DNA of 64,000 nt from Megaustenia siamemsis (Eukaryota; Mollusca; Gastropoda; Stylommatophora; Ariophantidae), in contig JAVIAB010000024.1 in NCBI GenBank assembly GCA_032433765.1, positions 12,293,459 through 12,357,458 of the forward strand, written 5' to 3'. Both the position numbers and the translations under genes were made by a program. The notes under the pieces are model-generated. The model was given only the letters and a program-made list of their open reading frames with translations, did not search any database and had not been told where the DNA came from. Below are positions 1-10,748 of this stretch, one piece after another (position 1 is the first letter of the stretch; each line of letters starts with the position of its first letter).

Positions 1-880
1 ATCACCAAGCTTGTTCAATCTATACACTGAGCAAATCTTTAAAAACATCATAGAGATGACAGGCCTACAAATTAATGGAAAGATAATCAATAACCTAAGA
101 TATGCTGATGATACTGTACTACTAGCAGAAAATCCTAAAGATCTACAACAATTACTTAATGAAATAAACATGATAAGCAAAAAATATGGACTAGATATGA
201 ATATCAAAAAGACTAAAACTATGATCATAAACAAAGGAAATACTCAAAACCCACAAGTGGATATCAAAATTGAAGGAATAGACCTGGAGACAGTTCAGAA
301 CTACAACTACCTTGGACATACTATAACCAGTGATGGAACATGTACAACTGAAATAAACAAAAGAATAGGAATGGCAAAAAGTAATTTTAATGCCATGAAG
401 AACATATTAACATCAAAACAAATACCACCAGGGCTAAAACTATGAATAGCAAAATGTTACATCTTCCCAATATTCCTATATCGTGCAGAAACACGGACAT
501 TAGACAAGAAAACAGAACAGAGAATTGAAGCCTTTGAAATGTGGATATATAGAAGAATAGGTAGAATTGGATGGAAGGAAAAGAAAATAAACGACGAAGT
601 GTAACTAAAAATGAAAAGTGAACTACTAAACACAATTCAAACAAGACAAATGCGATTTTTGGGCCATGTTAAAAGACACAACAGTTTACTAAAAGTAGTC
701 CTGGAGGGGAAAATACAAGGTAAAAGAGGTAGGAGGCAGACCAAGACTTACATGGTCGAGTAACATCAAAAGATGGACAAATCAGCCTATGACAACCTGC
801 ACCATCAAAGCAAGAGACAGAGCAGAATAGCGCCCCATGGTAGCCAACCTTCATTGCAGAGACGGCACTTGATGATAATG
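1..880 (+). mobile_element. LINE family A relic, reverse transcriptase 3' half
   Basis: A non-LTR retrotransposon fragment cut by the window edge. It opens in the RT motif just upstream of the catalytic box (SLFNLYTEQIFKNI) and has an intact YADDTVLLAE box with YADD at 101-112. The frame is open to a stop at 443-445 and then continues in pieces as a typical LINE C-terminal region (LDKKTEQRIEAFEMWIYRR, then a GHVKRH motif and a basic GKRGRR-type tail). In-frame stops at 443 and about 601, plus frameshifts near 735, make it a pseudogene. The 3' end is GAT-rich (about 868-880). The same family is seen at 49,965-50,495 and 57,955-59,150 on this strand and at 36,478 and 49,458 on the other. Probably an AP-endonuclease-type LINE; the clade is not assigned. 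Confidence 0.85.
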
Positions 881-889
881 AGTGAAAAG

Positions 890-1258
890 GGTTATCTCAA
901 CTTGAGCTCTACTTTCCTCTTCTCATGATGTGCCGTGTCAAAATGTTCATTGTTTCTCTGATTTTAGAAGTTCCTTTTTGTGTTGGCCTCTTTGAGAACT
1001 TCCTCATTGGTCTTTTTAGCTGTCCAGGGAACTTTCAACATTCTTCTAAGAAATCACATCTCTTTGGCCGTCTAATCGTCTTTTAATTTTGTTGTCTGCT
1101 GTCCATGATTCGCTTCCATAGGTCTGAGTTGGTTCTATATACCACCGATGAACTCTCTTTATCACCTCTCTTTTCATAGATTTGTTGCATAAGATTTTTT
1201 TCATTTTCTGAAATGCTATTTTGGCCTGAGATTTTCTGTTTTTTACTTCTGTGATGCA

Positions 1259-1261
<3 letters not shown>
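890..1261 (-). mobile_element. LINE family C relic, C-terminal coding part
   Basis: On the minus strand this matches the family C copies at 11,325-11,770 and 52,330-52,850. The order of segments is the same: a basic region, then the stretch reading PWTAKKTNEE in the 11.5k copy, then a Lys-rich upstream part. It is degenerate, with no usable frame, and ends directly in a TA microsatellite. It lies tail to tail with the LINE A relic to its left. Confidence 0.7.

Positions 1262-1262
<1 letters not shown>

Positions 1263-1319
<57 letters not shown>
1263..1319. repeat. (TA)n microsatellite
   Basis: About 28 uninterrupted TA dinucleotides at the inner end of the LINE C relic. Confidence 0.97.
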
Positions 1320-1323
<4 letters not shown>

Positions 1324-1526
1324 CTCCACTTAAAATGATGGTAATTATAAATTGTAGGATATTAAATACTTTGTCATAATGAAGGATGATCGTTAGAGAA
1401 CAATAGTTTTCCGTGTAAAGAGTCAACTGATAGTAAGAGCTGATAGCGAGATATTTTGGCTCAGAGAAGAATCAGAGGTATTCCGGAATTATATTTGTCG
1501 TTGTGATTATTTTACATTTTTCAGAT

Positions 1527-2167
1527 TGTTATATAATAAAATATGCGTCATCAAGTAAAGACATCTACTGTGTCAGGTTAGAAAGGCAGGTACGTATGAA
1601 GCTACTGCATGTTTTAAGCTCTGGTACGGCAGTATTAGAGATGACTATAAGTTAAGCATCATTGTAAGTAAAGTAAAGTGCCCCGTCACGCCAAGTGGCG
1701 TATAGAGAATATGGTGTTAGTGACCATAATTTTAACAGACCTTCGGTACACGATTTTTGGAGTAATGTGGTCGGCATTAAGCCCGTGCCACTTTACTTTC
1801 CCAGAAAAAATCCGGTACCCATTTAAGGCTGGGTGAACCCGGAAGCCGTCTATTGAGATTGAACCCGACCTGTTGTCTTTTGTAGTCCAGTCCACCTACC
1901 ACTATCGCGGCTCTAAGCATCATATAGGGGAGAAATAACATTAAATAACAATATAAGAAACGACTAAGATGATCAAGAGAAATAGATGGCTTGATATCAC
2001 TAGTGAGATCAAAGAAAATAAACAACAAACAAACTTTATATTCAACATTACATCGATGATGATGTTGAACCCACAGAGGTTCACATAAAACAATGTATAC
2101 GTCCCGCCATGCACAACATTAGATAAGCAAGGTATGTGTCATGCAGGCTTGTATGAGCAGACAAAAT
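1527..2167 (+). repeat. Dispersed repeat K, copy 1 (interrupted by SINE1)
   Basis: This segment aligns with 15,826-16,853 in the same orientation once the insertions in each copy are removed. Shared landmarks are CATCTACTGTGTCAGGTTA, GAAGCTACTGCAT, TAACATTAAATAACAATA, GAGATCAAAGAAAATAA and CTTGTATRAGCAGACAAAA. No coding potential is visible. This copy carries SINE1 at 1663-1913 and lacks the LINE B and SINE2 insertions of the other copy, so the two serve as empty sites for each other. Confidence 0.8.
1663..1913 (-). mobile_element. SINE1 (tRNA-derived), full length
   Basis: On the minus strand the element begins with the GAGCCGCGATAG-type head. The region corresponding to the pol III boxes is diverged, and the body ends in the GGCGTGACGGGGCACTTTAC-type 3' end. 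It is flanked by a perfect 10-bp target duplication, TAAGCATCAT, at 1653-1662 and 1914-1923. The uninserted site is seen in repeat K copy 2 near 15,950. A non-autonomous element mobilised by a LINE. Confidence 0.9.
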
Positions 2168-3000
2168 ATTGAAAAATAAGCAAGTAAAAAATGCATCAGC
2201 ACTATCCTCAATGAGAAAAGAAGGAAACAGTTAAACAAACAAATGAAAACAATATTCAACTTTGCTCCGACAAATGAAGAATATAAGAGGACTGTTCGAA
2301 GGCATCAAATGAGCTGTTATGTTGATCAAATGTTTTAATCAAAATTATCAAATTGTGTTGGAAAAAAAAAAGTTGACGCGATCAAATCTAAATTGGGGAT
2401 AAATTATAACAGGTCACGGGAAACAAATGAACCGCTGGATTCAATGTAATTAGAAATATTACTTTACTGTGAATGATGTCACCAGTTCAGCACTGATAAC
2501 AAAATATGCAGAGTAATAAATGGCTGAAAGGTGACGATCAAGTATCATTTTTGTTATTGGTGTTGCTGCATCAAACAAAACAATTAGTATATTTTCTTAG
2601 CTATTATTAGTTATTATATTAGTTATTATATTAGTTATTATATTAGCTATTATAGTTATTATTCATCAACTACATCACTTTACTTACGAGTTCTGCAAAA
2701 TGCTTATTCTGAAATAGAATTGAGCCATTTTAGTTCGTGAACATTGATCTACATTTAGTCTGCATACAACTACCTTCAGTCTCTCAAGTATAAAATGAAA
2801 TCGCATATGTTTTTGTTGGCGTGTCATTCTGCAGCTATAGACCGTTAAGTGTAAACGTTTACAAATGATGTCCTTTGTTAGCATGGAAGTGATGATTAGG
2901 TCTTCAAAATTGTCAGCGGAAAAAAAAACGGATAAATGATCTATAGAATGTTAGAAGAAAAATGAATAAAGTTAAAATACGTGCAATAAATCTATAAGTG
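2168..3000. other. No gene seen; AT-rich intergenic sequence
   Basis: Frames are short. The only structure noted is a short array of a TTAGTTATTATA-type unit at about 2583-2660. The minus-strand frame at 2684-2884 has no recognisable motif. Confidence 0.6.
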
Positions 3001-3002
3001 TA

Positions 3003-3240
3003 ATGTCCTCAATTCGTAATTATTCGTCTACCTTTCAGCTCCCAGTGGAGCATAGGTCTTCAACAAACACTTTCCAAGTCGTTCTGTATCTTGCCATTCT
3101 TTTAAGATCATTCCATGTCTTCCCTTCATCTTCATCTCTGCTTCTATCTGTCTCCTCCAAGAATTCCTTGGTCTTCCTCTTTGTCTTTTCCTTCCTGGTA
3201 GACCAAGGGTGAGTCGGCAACCTGGACTCCTTACGGCTTT
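3003..3240 (-). mobile_element. LINE family E relic, extreme C-terminus
   Basis: The minus strand encodes a Lys/Arg-rich tail reading ...EETDRSRDEDEGKTWNDL, then KRMARYRTTWKVFVEDLCS, then TGS and a stop. This is the conserved end of a LINE reverse transcriptase polyprotein. The same end occurs at 42,180-42,510, 47,425-47,530 and 59,925-60,090. Only the last 70 or so codons remain. Confidence 0.8.
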
Positions 3241-3500
3241 CTCCGGTTTGTGTCATACGTCTCTTAGACAGAGAGCCTTTATCTTTCCTGGATGGCGAAA
3301 TTACCTTTTCTTTCTTTGACTTCTCTCTTTGTCCATATTTGTGAAGTTTTTTTGGTTTATTTTTTTACAGTATGGGATAGCCCGTCCCATGCCCAACCCT
3401 CCTTTCTCGCCTCTTACGAACATGCCTGGTAGGGTACAGCGCCGCTATTCTTTACACCCCTTTCGGGCCCAGGCGGCGCATGGGCGATTCGCAATTACTT
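3241..3500 (+). repeat. Dispersed repeat X2 (with spacer to LINE E)
   Basis: It matches 47,185-47,425 in inverted orientation, including AGAGAGCCTTTATCTTTCC, TATGGGATAGCC and TCGCCTCTTACGAACATGCC. In both places X2 lies immediately 5' of the LINE E tail, so X2 and LINE E form one composite unit, inverted about 44 kb apart. Part of X2 is shared with repeat X1 (see findings). The 63-residue frame at 3329-3520 is not conserved in the second copy. Confidence 0.65.
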
Positions 3501-3765
3501 TGAATATATTTCTATATTGAATTACTTTCCCCCCTCCATCTTATCTGTTTCTACTAATATTCACACAACTTACCTTTGACGTTCCATTTGACGTGGGGAA
3601 TCCTGCCTTCTATAAAAGTTCGAAGTTCAAATTTACTGAATTATTTATAACCATCACTGTATCTCACAACTAGTGGATTGTTTAGAATAGTCAATTAGAT
3701 CACCGAGATAAAGGAAAGTAATGAATATTGATCGCAAGAGTGATGTTTGTGTAGCAGAATTATTT
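3501..3765. other. No feature seen
   Basis: AT-rich unique sequence between repeat X2 and the 20-bp array. Nothing recognisable. Confidence 0.5.
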
Positions 3766-3769
3766 TCTG

Positions 3770-4155
3770 ATTTGAATATATAGAACTCCCTTGAATATAT
3801 AAAACTCCCTTGAATATATAAAAGAATTCCCTTGACTATATAGAACTCTTGAATATAAAGAACTCCCTTGAATATCTAGAACTCCATTGAATATATAAAA
3901 CTCCCTTGAATATATAAAAGAATTCCCTTGACAATATAGAACTCTTGAATATAAAGAACTCCCTTGAATATATATAACTCCATTGAATATATAGAACTCC
4001 CTTGAATATAAAGAACTCCCTTGAATATATAGAACTCCCTTGTGTAAATACAACTCTTGAATATATAGAACTCCCTTGTGTAAATACAACTCTTGAATAT
4101 ATAGAACTCCCTTGAATATAAAGAACTCCCTTGTGTAAATACAACTCTTATATGA
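3770..4155. repeat. 20-bp minisatellite, left block
   Basis: About 19 degenerate copies of a unit like CCCTTGAATATATAGAACT plus one base. Variants have TGTGTAAATACAACT or AAAGAACT ends. The array is split by a SINE2 and resumes at 4503. The overlapping minus-strand frames (GVLYIQ, REFYIF, SSLYSR in the three phases) are translations of this repeat, not genes. Confidence 0.95.
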
Positions 4156-4164
4156 ATAGAATTC

Positions 4165-4502
4165 ATTGCAATTTGTTGTTGCTGTTGTGTTCACCAGCTT
4201 TTACCTCTGACGAAGGCTTTAGAGACTAGGAACTGAATTTTGCGTGTTAATCTGTTTTTCCATGGCAGCCGTTTACTCAGGGGTCCTTTGCCGCACAGGC
4301 AGATAACTCCGTCTTTGGAGGTATTCATATTTTTTCCGTCCATGAGTAATTGACGTTTCAAGCTGGGCCTCGCTGCTCAGGCCAGGAGTGGTTGCCGCAG
4401 AGAGAAATCATAAATAAAAATCCCAACCGGTGCAGCCGGGATTTAAACCCACATCCTCTCTGTGTCGAGGTCGGCGTCTTGCCTCGAGACCAATCAACCT
4501 CC
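4165..4502 (-). mobile_element. SINE2 (tRNA-derived) inserted in the 20-bp array
   Basis: The minus strand reads a tRNA-like head (GGTTGATTGGTCTCGAGGCA) and a diverged B box region (GGATGTGGGTTTAAATCCCG). The body, with CTCTCTGCGGCAACCACT and GAATTTTGCG-like parts, matches SINE2 at 13,797 and 16,356. It ends in an A/C-rich tail near 4165-4190. The same minisatellite lies on both sides, so this SINE inserted after the array formed. Confidence 0.85.
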
Positions 4503-4660
4503 CTTTGAATATAAAGAACTCCCTTGAATATGTAGAACTCTCTTGAATATATAGAAGTCTCTTGAATATGTAGAACTCTCTGAATATGTAGATCTCTCTT
4601 GAATATCTAGAACTCTCTTGAATATGTAGAACTCTCTTGAATATGTAGAACTCTCTTGAA
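4503..4660. repeat. 20-bp minisatellite, right block
   Basis: Continuation of the 3770-4155 array beyond the SINE. Here the units are mostly CTCTTGAATATGTAGAACT, a variant not dominant in the left block, so the two ends evolved separately. Confidence 0.9.
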
Positions 4661-5085
4661 CTCCCTGTGTTATCGTGTCCTCCCCCTCTATGTGCTGGAC
4701 CCCGCTGCTGTACTGAATGGCGGATTTCCGTCCGACAGAATCTGCTTGACACTTGATTCATGAACTGTTTGCTGCCGGACTGGTTCGGAAACTACCGCTG
4801 GAGTTCCGTCGTATTCTCCGTATAGTAGTACTTCTCGCTGGTTTTCTAATGACAGCTGATGCAGATCTCCAGACTGTTCCGCAACCCTAGATTCGTGCTC
4901 CGCCACACCGGTAGTGAACACAACACTGATTCAATTACTGACCAACACTGTTCGTTCATAAAAGAAAACTGACTATTCACTTGCAGACATTCCGCTCTGC
5001 TACTATGGCGGAACCACTGACGATCAACTTGCCTACACACAACGTACATGTAAATTTTCAATTCTAAAAATACAAATTCAACAGT
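4661..5085. other. No supported gene; two unassigned minus-strand frames
   Basis: More GC-rich than its surroundings. Overlapping minus-strand frames (4688-4921 and 4846-5061) have no recognisable domain. No repeat partner was noticed in the window. Possibly old transposon sequence. Confidence 0.4.
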
Positions 5086-5640
5086 AGCAAGTTCCTTGCT
5101 CGCTATTTATACCCAGTAAGACTTCACTGTCCAATCATAATTACAGTACCGTGTCGACCGCAGACTCACACATAATTAATAAGATAAATGTTCAACTCCA
5201 CCAATTACACTGAATGAACGACAAGTGCTTTGCTCGCTCCAAAAAATGCACATTGCAACTTCACTGTCCATCAGACTTACAACGCTCTATCGATTTCTTG
5301 CTCAAACATCAGCAATAGAAAACATGTTCAAATCAACGGCAAAGGCTTTGCTCGCTCCAAAAAATGCACATTGCAACTTCACTGTCCATCAGACTTACAA
5401 CGCTCTATCGATATCTTGCTCAAACATCAGCAATAGGAAAACATGTTCAAATCAACGGCAAAGGCTTTGCTCGCTTCAAAATTAAAATTGGGACGTCACT
5501 GTCTATCAAAATCACATCACACTGTCGAATTCTTACTCATACATTATTAGTAGGTAAAATGTTCAATTCCACAAAAGTACAACTGAATCAACGGCAAGCT
5601 CTTTGATCACTTCTAACAACTATCTAGATGTCAGTTGCTC
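5086..5640. repeat. About 119-135 bp tandem repeat, 4-5 units
   Basis: Units begin near TTTGCTCGCT at about 5096, 5230, 5348, 5467 and 5601 and share ACTTCACTGTCCATCAGACT and ATGTTCAA. The central two units (5230-5466) are nearly identical and the outer ones strongly diverged, as expected when recent duplication occurs in the middle of an old array. Plus-strand frames here repeat the same peptide and are not evidence of a gene. Confidence 0.85.
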
Positions 5641-5955
5641 TTCACAGAAGCAAAATGAGTTAGTGAGCTCCCTGCTCGCACAGCCTCACATGCAGACTCC
5701 AACTCTCCATCTACCAATTTACTAATCGCTGACCGCTCACACATAATTAACATGAAAATATACTCACTGAACCCTTTCAAAATCCCGAGAATTCTTTAAT
5801 CGCCAGAACTGAATTCCCCGTTCTCTCCTCGTGAATTATCCACGTTTTTCCTGAATTGTAATTCACATCTATCTCTCTCATTCATGCCATTGTTACACAT
5901 TCTCACCACAATCTCACTGTTACACTTTGAATACATAGAACGTTTACTATTTCGG
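5641..5955. other. No feature seen
   Basis: C/T-rich unique sequence. A weak further echo of the preceding repeat (CCTGCTCGCAC at about 5671) is possible. Confidence 0.4.
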
Positions 5956-5959
5956 AGGA

Positions 5960-6345
5960 TCAACTATTTTTATGGCAGAGATGAAATGTGTCAAACGAAT
6001 GACAGGAAACAGACTGAGACATAAGGTCTGAAATGAAGAACTGAGAAAAAACGCTAGGAATAGCCGCTGCCATAGAATATATAAGAAAACAACAGATACA
6101 ATGGTTTGGCCACGAGACAAGACAGAAAGATCAAAACACAACACAACGAGCCTTCAGCAAACGTTGTGAGAACACCAGACCCAAGGGTTGACCACGAAAA
6201 AGATGGATCCATGAAATATTAGAAGCACTAGGAAACATAACAACAGCAGAGGAGAACAGAAGAGCAAAAGACCGTAAAATTATATCTCCCCTCGACGCTG
6301 AAAGGCAGATGAGGAAGGAAAGAGGAAGAACTGCTTTTATGTTTT
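5960..6345 (+). mobile_element. LINE family D relic, C-terminal end
   Basis: It encodes, with frameshifts, MAEMKCVKRMTGNRLRHK and a later REAL-type basic region ending in DAERQMRKERGRT. This is the same end as the better copy at 7164-7510. Internal stops are present. It lies directly upstream of a second family D copy. Confidence 0.75.
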
Positions 6346-6382
6346 CATTTTTCTTTAAAAACCTTAAACCACGAGTGTCGTC

Positions 6383-6430
6383 TCATCATCATCATTGAGT
6401 GCCGTCTCCGCATCGAAGGTTGCTACTGAA
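6383..6430 (-). mobile_element. LINE family A 3'-terminal scrap
   Basis: A short minus-strand match to the LINE A 3' end, including the tail seen here as CATCATCATCATTGAG followed by the complement of CAACCTTCGATGCGGAGAC. Only about 50 bp remain. Confidence 0.6.
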
Positions 6431-6542
6431 GCAAATAAGGGCTGACTAGGTAAACCGCCAAATGGTTTGGAATATTTAGTGCATACATATTATCGGTAAA
6501 AGACTAGTGTCTATATTTTCTCGTTTTGTTATTTTCTGAACA

Positions 6543-7510
6543 ATGTTATATTGGGACTGTGTGCTTCCCCCCCCCCTACTTTTCATCACATTTATGGACA
6601 ATATATGGAAATTAGCATGCCCAAACATAGGAAGTATATCAACAATGATGATAGCAAGCGATAACACAAAAGAGAACGAAATATACATACAAGAAAACAG
6701 CAGAAGAGATGACGAAATAAATGAAATACTGTTTGCAGATGACCAAGTTCTGATACATGAAACAACTGAGGACCTGCAAGAACATTCCAAAATTGCTAAA
6801 ACAACACGTGTAAACAATACAAGATGAAGATCAACATAAATAAAACGGAAGTAATGGCAATAGCGAGAACGAAAGAAAAACTAAACATCATAATAGATAA
6901 TATGACCCTGAAACAAGTAGACAATTTTAAATTTCTGGGTAGCACATTAACACAAGACAATAACCAAGAGACATAACTAGATATAAAGTGTAACAAATCA
7001 TGCCAATTTATAGACCAAGTGTCAACACTATTGGAAAACAAAGCAATAGCTACGGAAGCAGAAAAAAGCAATTTACAAATCATTTATTCTACCAACTCTG
7101 TGCTACCAGTGCCAGAATTGGACGCTGGAGTCTAGAACAATAAGAAAGATAACGACCACCGAAATGAAATGTGTCAGAAGAATGACAGGAAACAGCTTAC
7201 GGGGCAGAGTAAGAAACAATGGCATGAGGAAGAAACTCGAAATTGAACCGGCCGTCGAATACATAAAGAAACAACAGATAAAATGGTTCGGTCACATAAC
7301 AAGACAAAAAGAACTAACACTGACTGAAAGAGCCATAAACAAACGCTACGAAAACGCCAGATTAAGAGGAAAACCGAGAAAGAGATGGATAAAGGGAATA
7401 CTAGAGTCACTAGGAGGGATAACATCAGAAGAGCAAAGAATCGTAGATTATATCTCCCCTCGGAGATGCTAACGGCATAGGAGGAAGGAAAGAAGAGGAA
7501 GAATATTATA
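6543..7510 (+). mobile_element. LINE family D relic with FADD catalytic box
   Basis: A reverse transcriptase relic. The catalytic box reads EILFADDQVLIHET (FADD at 6732-6743). After a frameshift comes the conserved Lys-rich stretch INKTEVMAIARTKEKL and LKQVDNFKFLGSTLTQD. The C-terminal part is open from 7164 to 7472: MKCVRRMTGNSLRGRV, IKWFGHITRQKE and RLRGKPRKRWIKGILESLGG. At least one stop and two frameshifts separate the blocks, so it is not functional. This is the most complete family D copy in the window. Confidence 0.85.
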
Positions 7511-7530
7511 TTGATCCCCTGCCGACCTGA

Positions 7531-7790
7531 TAAGTCCGTCACAGTTTAAGGGCTTAGTTTATTATGCGACCACTTTATGGTCTAAGTCCGTCACAGTTTA
7601 AGGGCTTAGTTTATTATGCCACCACTTTATGGTCTAAGTCCGTCACAGTTTAAGGGCTAAGTTTATTATGCGACCACTTTATGGTCTAAGTCCGTCACAG
7701 TTTAAGAGCTTAGTTTATTATGCGACCACTTTATGGTCTAAGTCCGCCACAGTTTAAGAGCTTAGTTTATTATGCGACCACTTTATGGTC
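7531..7790. repeat. 52-bp tandem repeat, 5 units
   Basis: Five near-identical 52-bp units start at 7531, 7583, 7635, 7687 and 7739, each opening TAAGTCCGTCACAGTTTAAG and ending in ACTTTATGGTC. Differences are only a few single bases (for example CGCCAC in unit 5), so amplification is recent. It sits between two LINE D relics. Confidence 0.97.
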
Positions 7791-7809
7791 TAATTACCAG
7801 CTTTAAAAT

Positions 7810-8225
7810 TAAGTTGCAGTTTAAAGAAACAGCAGATAAAATGGTTTACTCACGTGATAAGACGTAGATGTCAAAACACAACGCAAGAAGCCTTTAAAAA
7901 CTGATGCGAGACCAACAGACACAAGGGCCAACCATGGACAAGATGGAGTGATGGAATATTAGAAACATTTAAAAACTGATGCGAGACCAACAGACACAAG
8001 GGCCAACCACGGACAAGATGGAGTGATGGAATATTAGAAACCTTTAAAAACTGATGCGAGACCAACAGACACAAGGGCCAACCACGGACAAGATGGAGTG
8101 ATGGAATATTAGAAACATTAGGATACATAAGAGCAGGATACAAAGAGAGCAAAAGACGGCAAACTATATCTCGTTTCAATGCCAAAGAGGCAAACGAGGA
8201 GAGCAAGAAGAATAAACACAATCTA
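7810..8225 (+). mobile_element. LINE family D relic with internal triplication
   Basis: It starts AAACAGCAGATAAAATGGTT, the same coding block as IKKQQIKWFGH at 7270, and ends in the family D terminus near 8220. A 75-bp segment of the coding part is present three times (7893, 7968, 8043). The minus-strand frame at 7871-8239 is a shadow of this. Confidence 0.8.
7893..8117. repeat. 75-bp x3 tandem repeat inside LINE D
   Basis: Three units of exactly 75 bp, each opening TTTAAAAACTGATGCGAGAC, with one or two differences between units. The period is 25 codons, so the frame would be kept. Confidence 0.97.
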
Positions 8226-8284
8226 CCATATTTGTTCAAGTAATTACAGACTATAGATACCTTTTATTTTTTGGATGCTTCAGT

Positions 8285-8745
8285 GAGATGAGATGCTAAA
8301 TGTTATGCAGAGCCAGTCTTAACATATGGATCTGAATCAGTGACAATAGGACAACAGATAAGAAAATCATTGGAGTCTGTAGAAATGTGGTTTTACAGAA
8401 GAATGTTGAGAATGCCAAGGACAGCTAAGAAGAGTAATGAAAATGTTCTGAGAGTGGTCAAAGCAAAAAGAGAGATAGTTTTCAAAATTAGGAAGAAACA
8501 ATCATCATTTTTTGGGCATGTAATGAGAAGAGAACAGCTGGACTATATTGTAACAACTGGGAAAATTGAGGGACGAAGAGATAGAGGGAAGCAAAGAGAA
8601 AAAAAATACCAAACAGCTTAAGAGAATGGCTTGGCAGAAGGTCAACAACAGAAATGATAAATAGCTGCCGAGATCGAAAGTTGTGGAGAGACATGATCAC
8701 CTACGCCAGCAGGCCCGGTACTTGATGATGATGATGATGATGACC
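8285..8745 (+). mobile_element. LINE family B relic, C-terminal end and tail
   Basis: Encodes SLESVEMWFYRRMLRMPR, ELISNIRKKQSSFFGHV-like (here EIVFKIRKKQSSFFGHVMRR) and TTGKIEGRRDRGKQREKK, then, after a frameshift, RDRKLWRDMITYASRPGT. It ends in a (GAT)n tail at about 8725-8742. The family is repeated at 19,875-20,800, 43,085-43,945 and 56,440-57,265 on this strand, and at 15,991, 34,610, 47,851 and 59,510 on the minus strand. Confidence 0.85.
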
Positions 8746-9009
8746 ATATGTGTTATATATTATTACTGAGACATGTTACAGTCAAATATATTTTATGTTC
8801 AACCTGTGGAGAGGGGTGCATGTGCACGTTTCTCTGTACAGCTATTGTTTTGTGTGATTTCATTTCACGGTGGCCGCTCGCTCTCTTCTTCAATGGTTGT
8901 GCTCAGACGTTGGTGTAGACTTTCAAATTTGTGTACATTTTACGGTGTGCCTGATTCCTTCATTGGGTTGGAAAACAGCACACAGTCTACATGAAATGGT
9001 TTGTACAAC

Positions 9010-9540
9010 AAGTCTCTCGTATCTCTCTCTCTGCGATCAGGACTCAATCAGAGTAGGACTCTAGACTCTCTCACTCTCTCTGCGATCAGGACTCAATCAG
9101 AGTAGGACTCCAGACTCTCTCTCTCTCTCTGCGATCAGGACTCAATCAGAGTAGGACTCCAGACTCTCTCTCTCTCTCTGCGATCAGGACTCAATCAGAG
9201 TAGGACTCCAGACTCTCTCTCTCTCTCTCTGCGATCAGGACTCAATCAGAGTAGGACTCCAGACTCTCTCTCTCTCTCTCTCTGCGATCAGGACTCAATC
9301 AGAGTAGGACTCCAGACTCTCTCTCTCTCTCTCTGCGATCAGGACTCAATCAGAGTAGGACTCCAGACTCTCTCTCTCTCTCTCTGCGATCAGGACTCAA
9401 TCAGAGTAGGACTCCAGACTCTCTCTCTCTCTCTCTCTCTCTGCGATCAGGACTCAATGAGAGTAGGACTCCAGACTCTCTCTCTCTCTCTGCGATCAGG
9501 ACTCAATCAGAGTAGGACGCCAGACTCTCACACGAAGACA
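9010..9540. repeat. CT-microsatellite / GCGATCAGG minisatellite, about 10 units
   Basis: Each unit is a (CT)n stretch of variable length followed by a constant core opening GCGATCAGGACTCAATCAG and ending CTCCAGACTCTC. About ten copies have a period of about 45-57 bp, set by the length of the CT run. The last unit alone continues into CACACGAAGAC, which resembles the end of the single mobile-looking copy at 43,687-43,760. Confidence 0.95.
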
Positions 9541-9789
9541 GCTGTCTGTTTGAGCCTGTTAGATCCACTCCGCTTGAAAACCTGTTAAAACGTTGCACTG
9601 TGTTATGCGCCAGTGGCCCAGTGCATCCGATTTCAGCCAGCATTTTGTTTAGTTTTGCATTCCTTAGCCTTTGATTGTTCCCAGTCTTCCTGCAAGGCAG
9701 CAGATGATCTTTTCTGTAGGGGGATTCTGCCCTTAGATGGTCGGCCCTCCCAGGTTTACGAGCACCATCTGCCCGAGTCACTAGAGGTG
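9541..9789. other. No gene supported
   Basis: The minus-strand frame at 9503-9781 (92 codons) has no recognised domain and its last codons run into the tandem array. No repeat partner was noticed. Confidence 0.4.
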
Positions 9790-9930
9790 ACTAACACAGA
9801 CATGCGACTTGTAATATGAGGAAAGTACAACAAGGAACACGTTTCATGCACAGCCTACAACTGTTCCCGCCGCCTATCCCCATATACCGGTAAGTCATGT
9901 CCTCTTGAAAATGATGATCGTCGTAGCACT
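9790..9930 (+). repeat. Dispersed repeat N, copy 1
   Basis: About 130 bp shared in the same orientation with 36,160-36,290, including ACTTGTAATATGAGGAAA (GGAATACGAGGAAA in copy 2) and CCGCCTATCC near the centre. No function seen. Confidence 0.6.
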
Positions 9931-10740
9931 TGATGGTGTTAGGCCATCGTTGATGACTCCAATTCCGAACATATAGACACACAGTCAGTCATCAATTATC
10001 CGCGTCGCACATAAAACAGCAGACCATAAGATTTGCGCACGGCCGGTTTAGGGAACCATTCAGTCTCTTGTATAAAAGAATTGTAAGACTTTGTTAGCAT
10101 AGTCCAACAAACAGAAATGCATCAATATAAAAAGCCCATAGGCCTGGCATCACCGCTCGGGTATCAAAGTACATACTAAGGAAATACAATTTACCCCGAC
10201 TCTTGTAATAACTCTCATGACTCTCTCATCATACACTAACTCACTTCTCACTAAAAGTGTGTTGCTCGATCCTACTAACTTAATTCAACTGTGTCGTCCT
10301 AGTTACATAGTTTCCATCTCGTATCTATTTTGACTGAAACTCCATCCTATCCACTCCTACTAATAAAGAGCTTTTGTTCGGGTACTGCCACAAGAGCCTA
10401 ACTTAAATCCACGTTATCTTTCTATTTATTTCGCTTCAATCTAAGTTCCTCTCTCGGAAACCCACTGCACGATAAACTTAAGTATCTCGTACCACAGCCA
10501 ATCAAAAACTACCTAAGTAAATTGCGAGCCAAAGAAATCTCTTCACATCATAGCCTCTATTTCACCTACCACTTCCCTTAAGTCTATTTACTACTCCGTG
10601 CTTCTCACTAGTCCCCCATAATCACGAGACTTTCCCCATCTCTACTCACCCAAATAAACAGTTCACCAATTATCCCGTGTATGTCACTTTCCCCACACAA
10701 ACAATGGTTCTCTCAATTCTCTGTAGCTGCCTTTCCTTTT
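9931..10740 (+). repeat. Diverged dispersed repeat H, copy 1
   Basis: C/T/A-rich stretch with scattered similarity to 53,633-54,400. Examples are CCACTCCTACTAATAAAGAG against TCACTCCTATTAGGAAAGAG, and AAGTATCTCGTACCACAGCC against AAATACCTCGTGTTCCAACC followed by AATCA. Probably two old copies of one element; the outer limits are uncertain and no coding frame is seen. Confidence 0.4.
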
Positions 10741-10748
10741 TTTTTTTT

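Noticed and set aside
9503..9781. 92-codon minus frame as a gene
   Set aside because: It runs into the CT minisatellite and has no motif or second copy.
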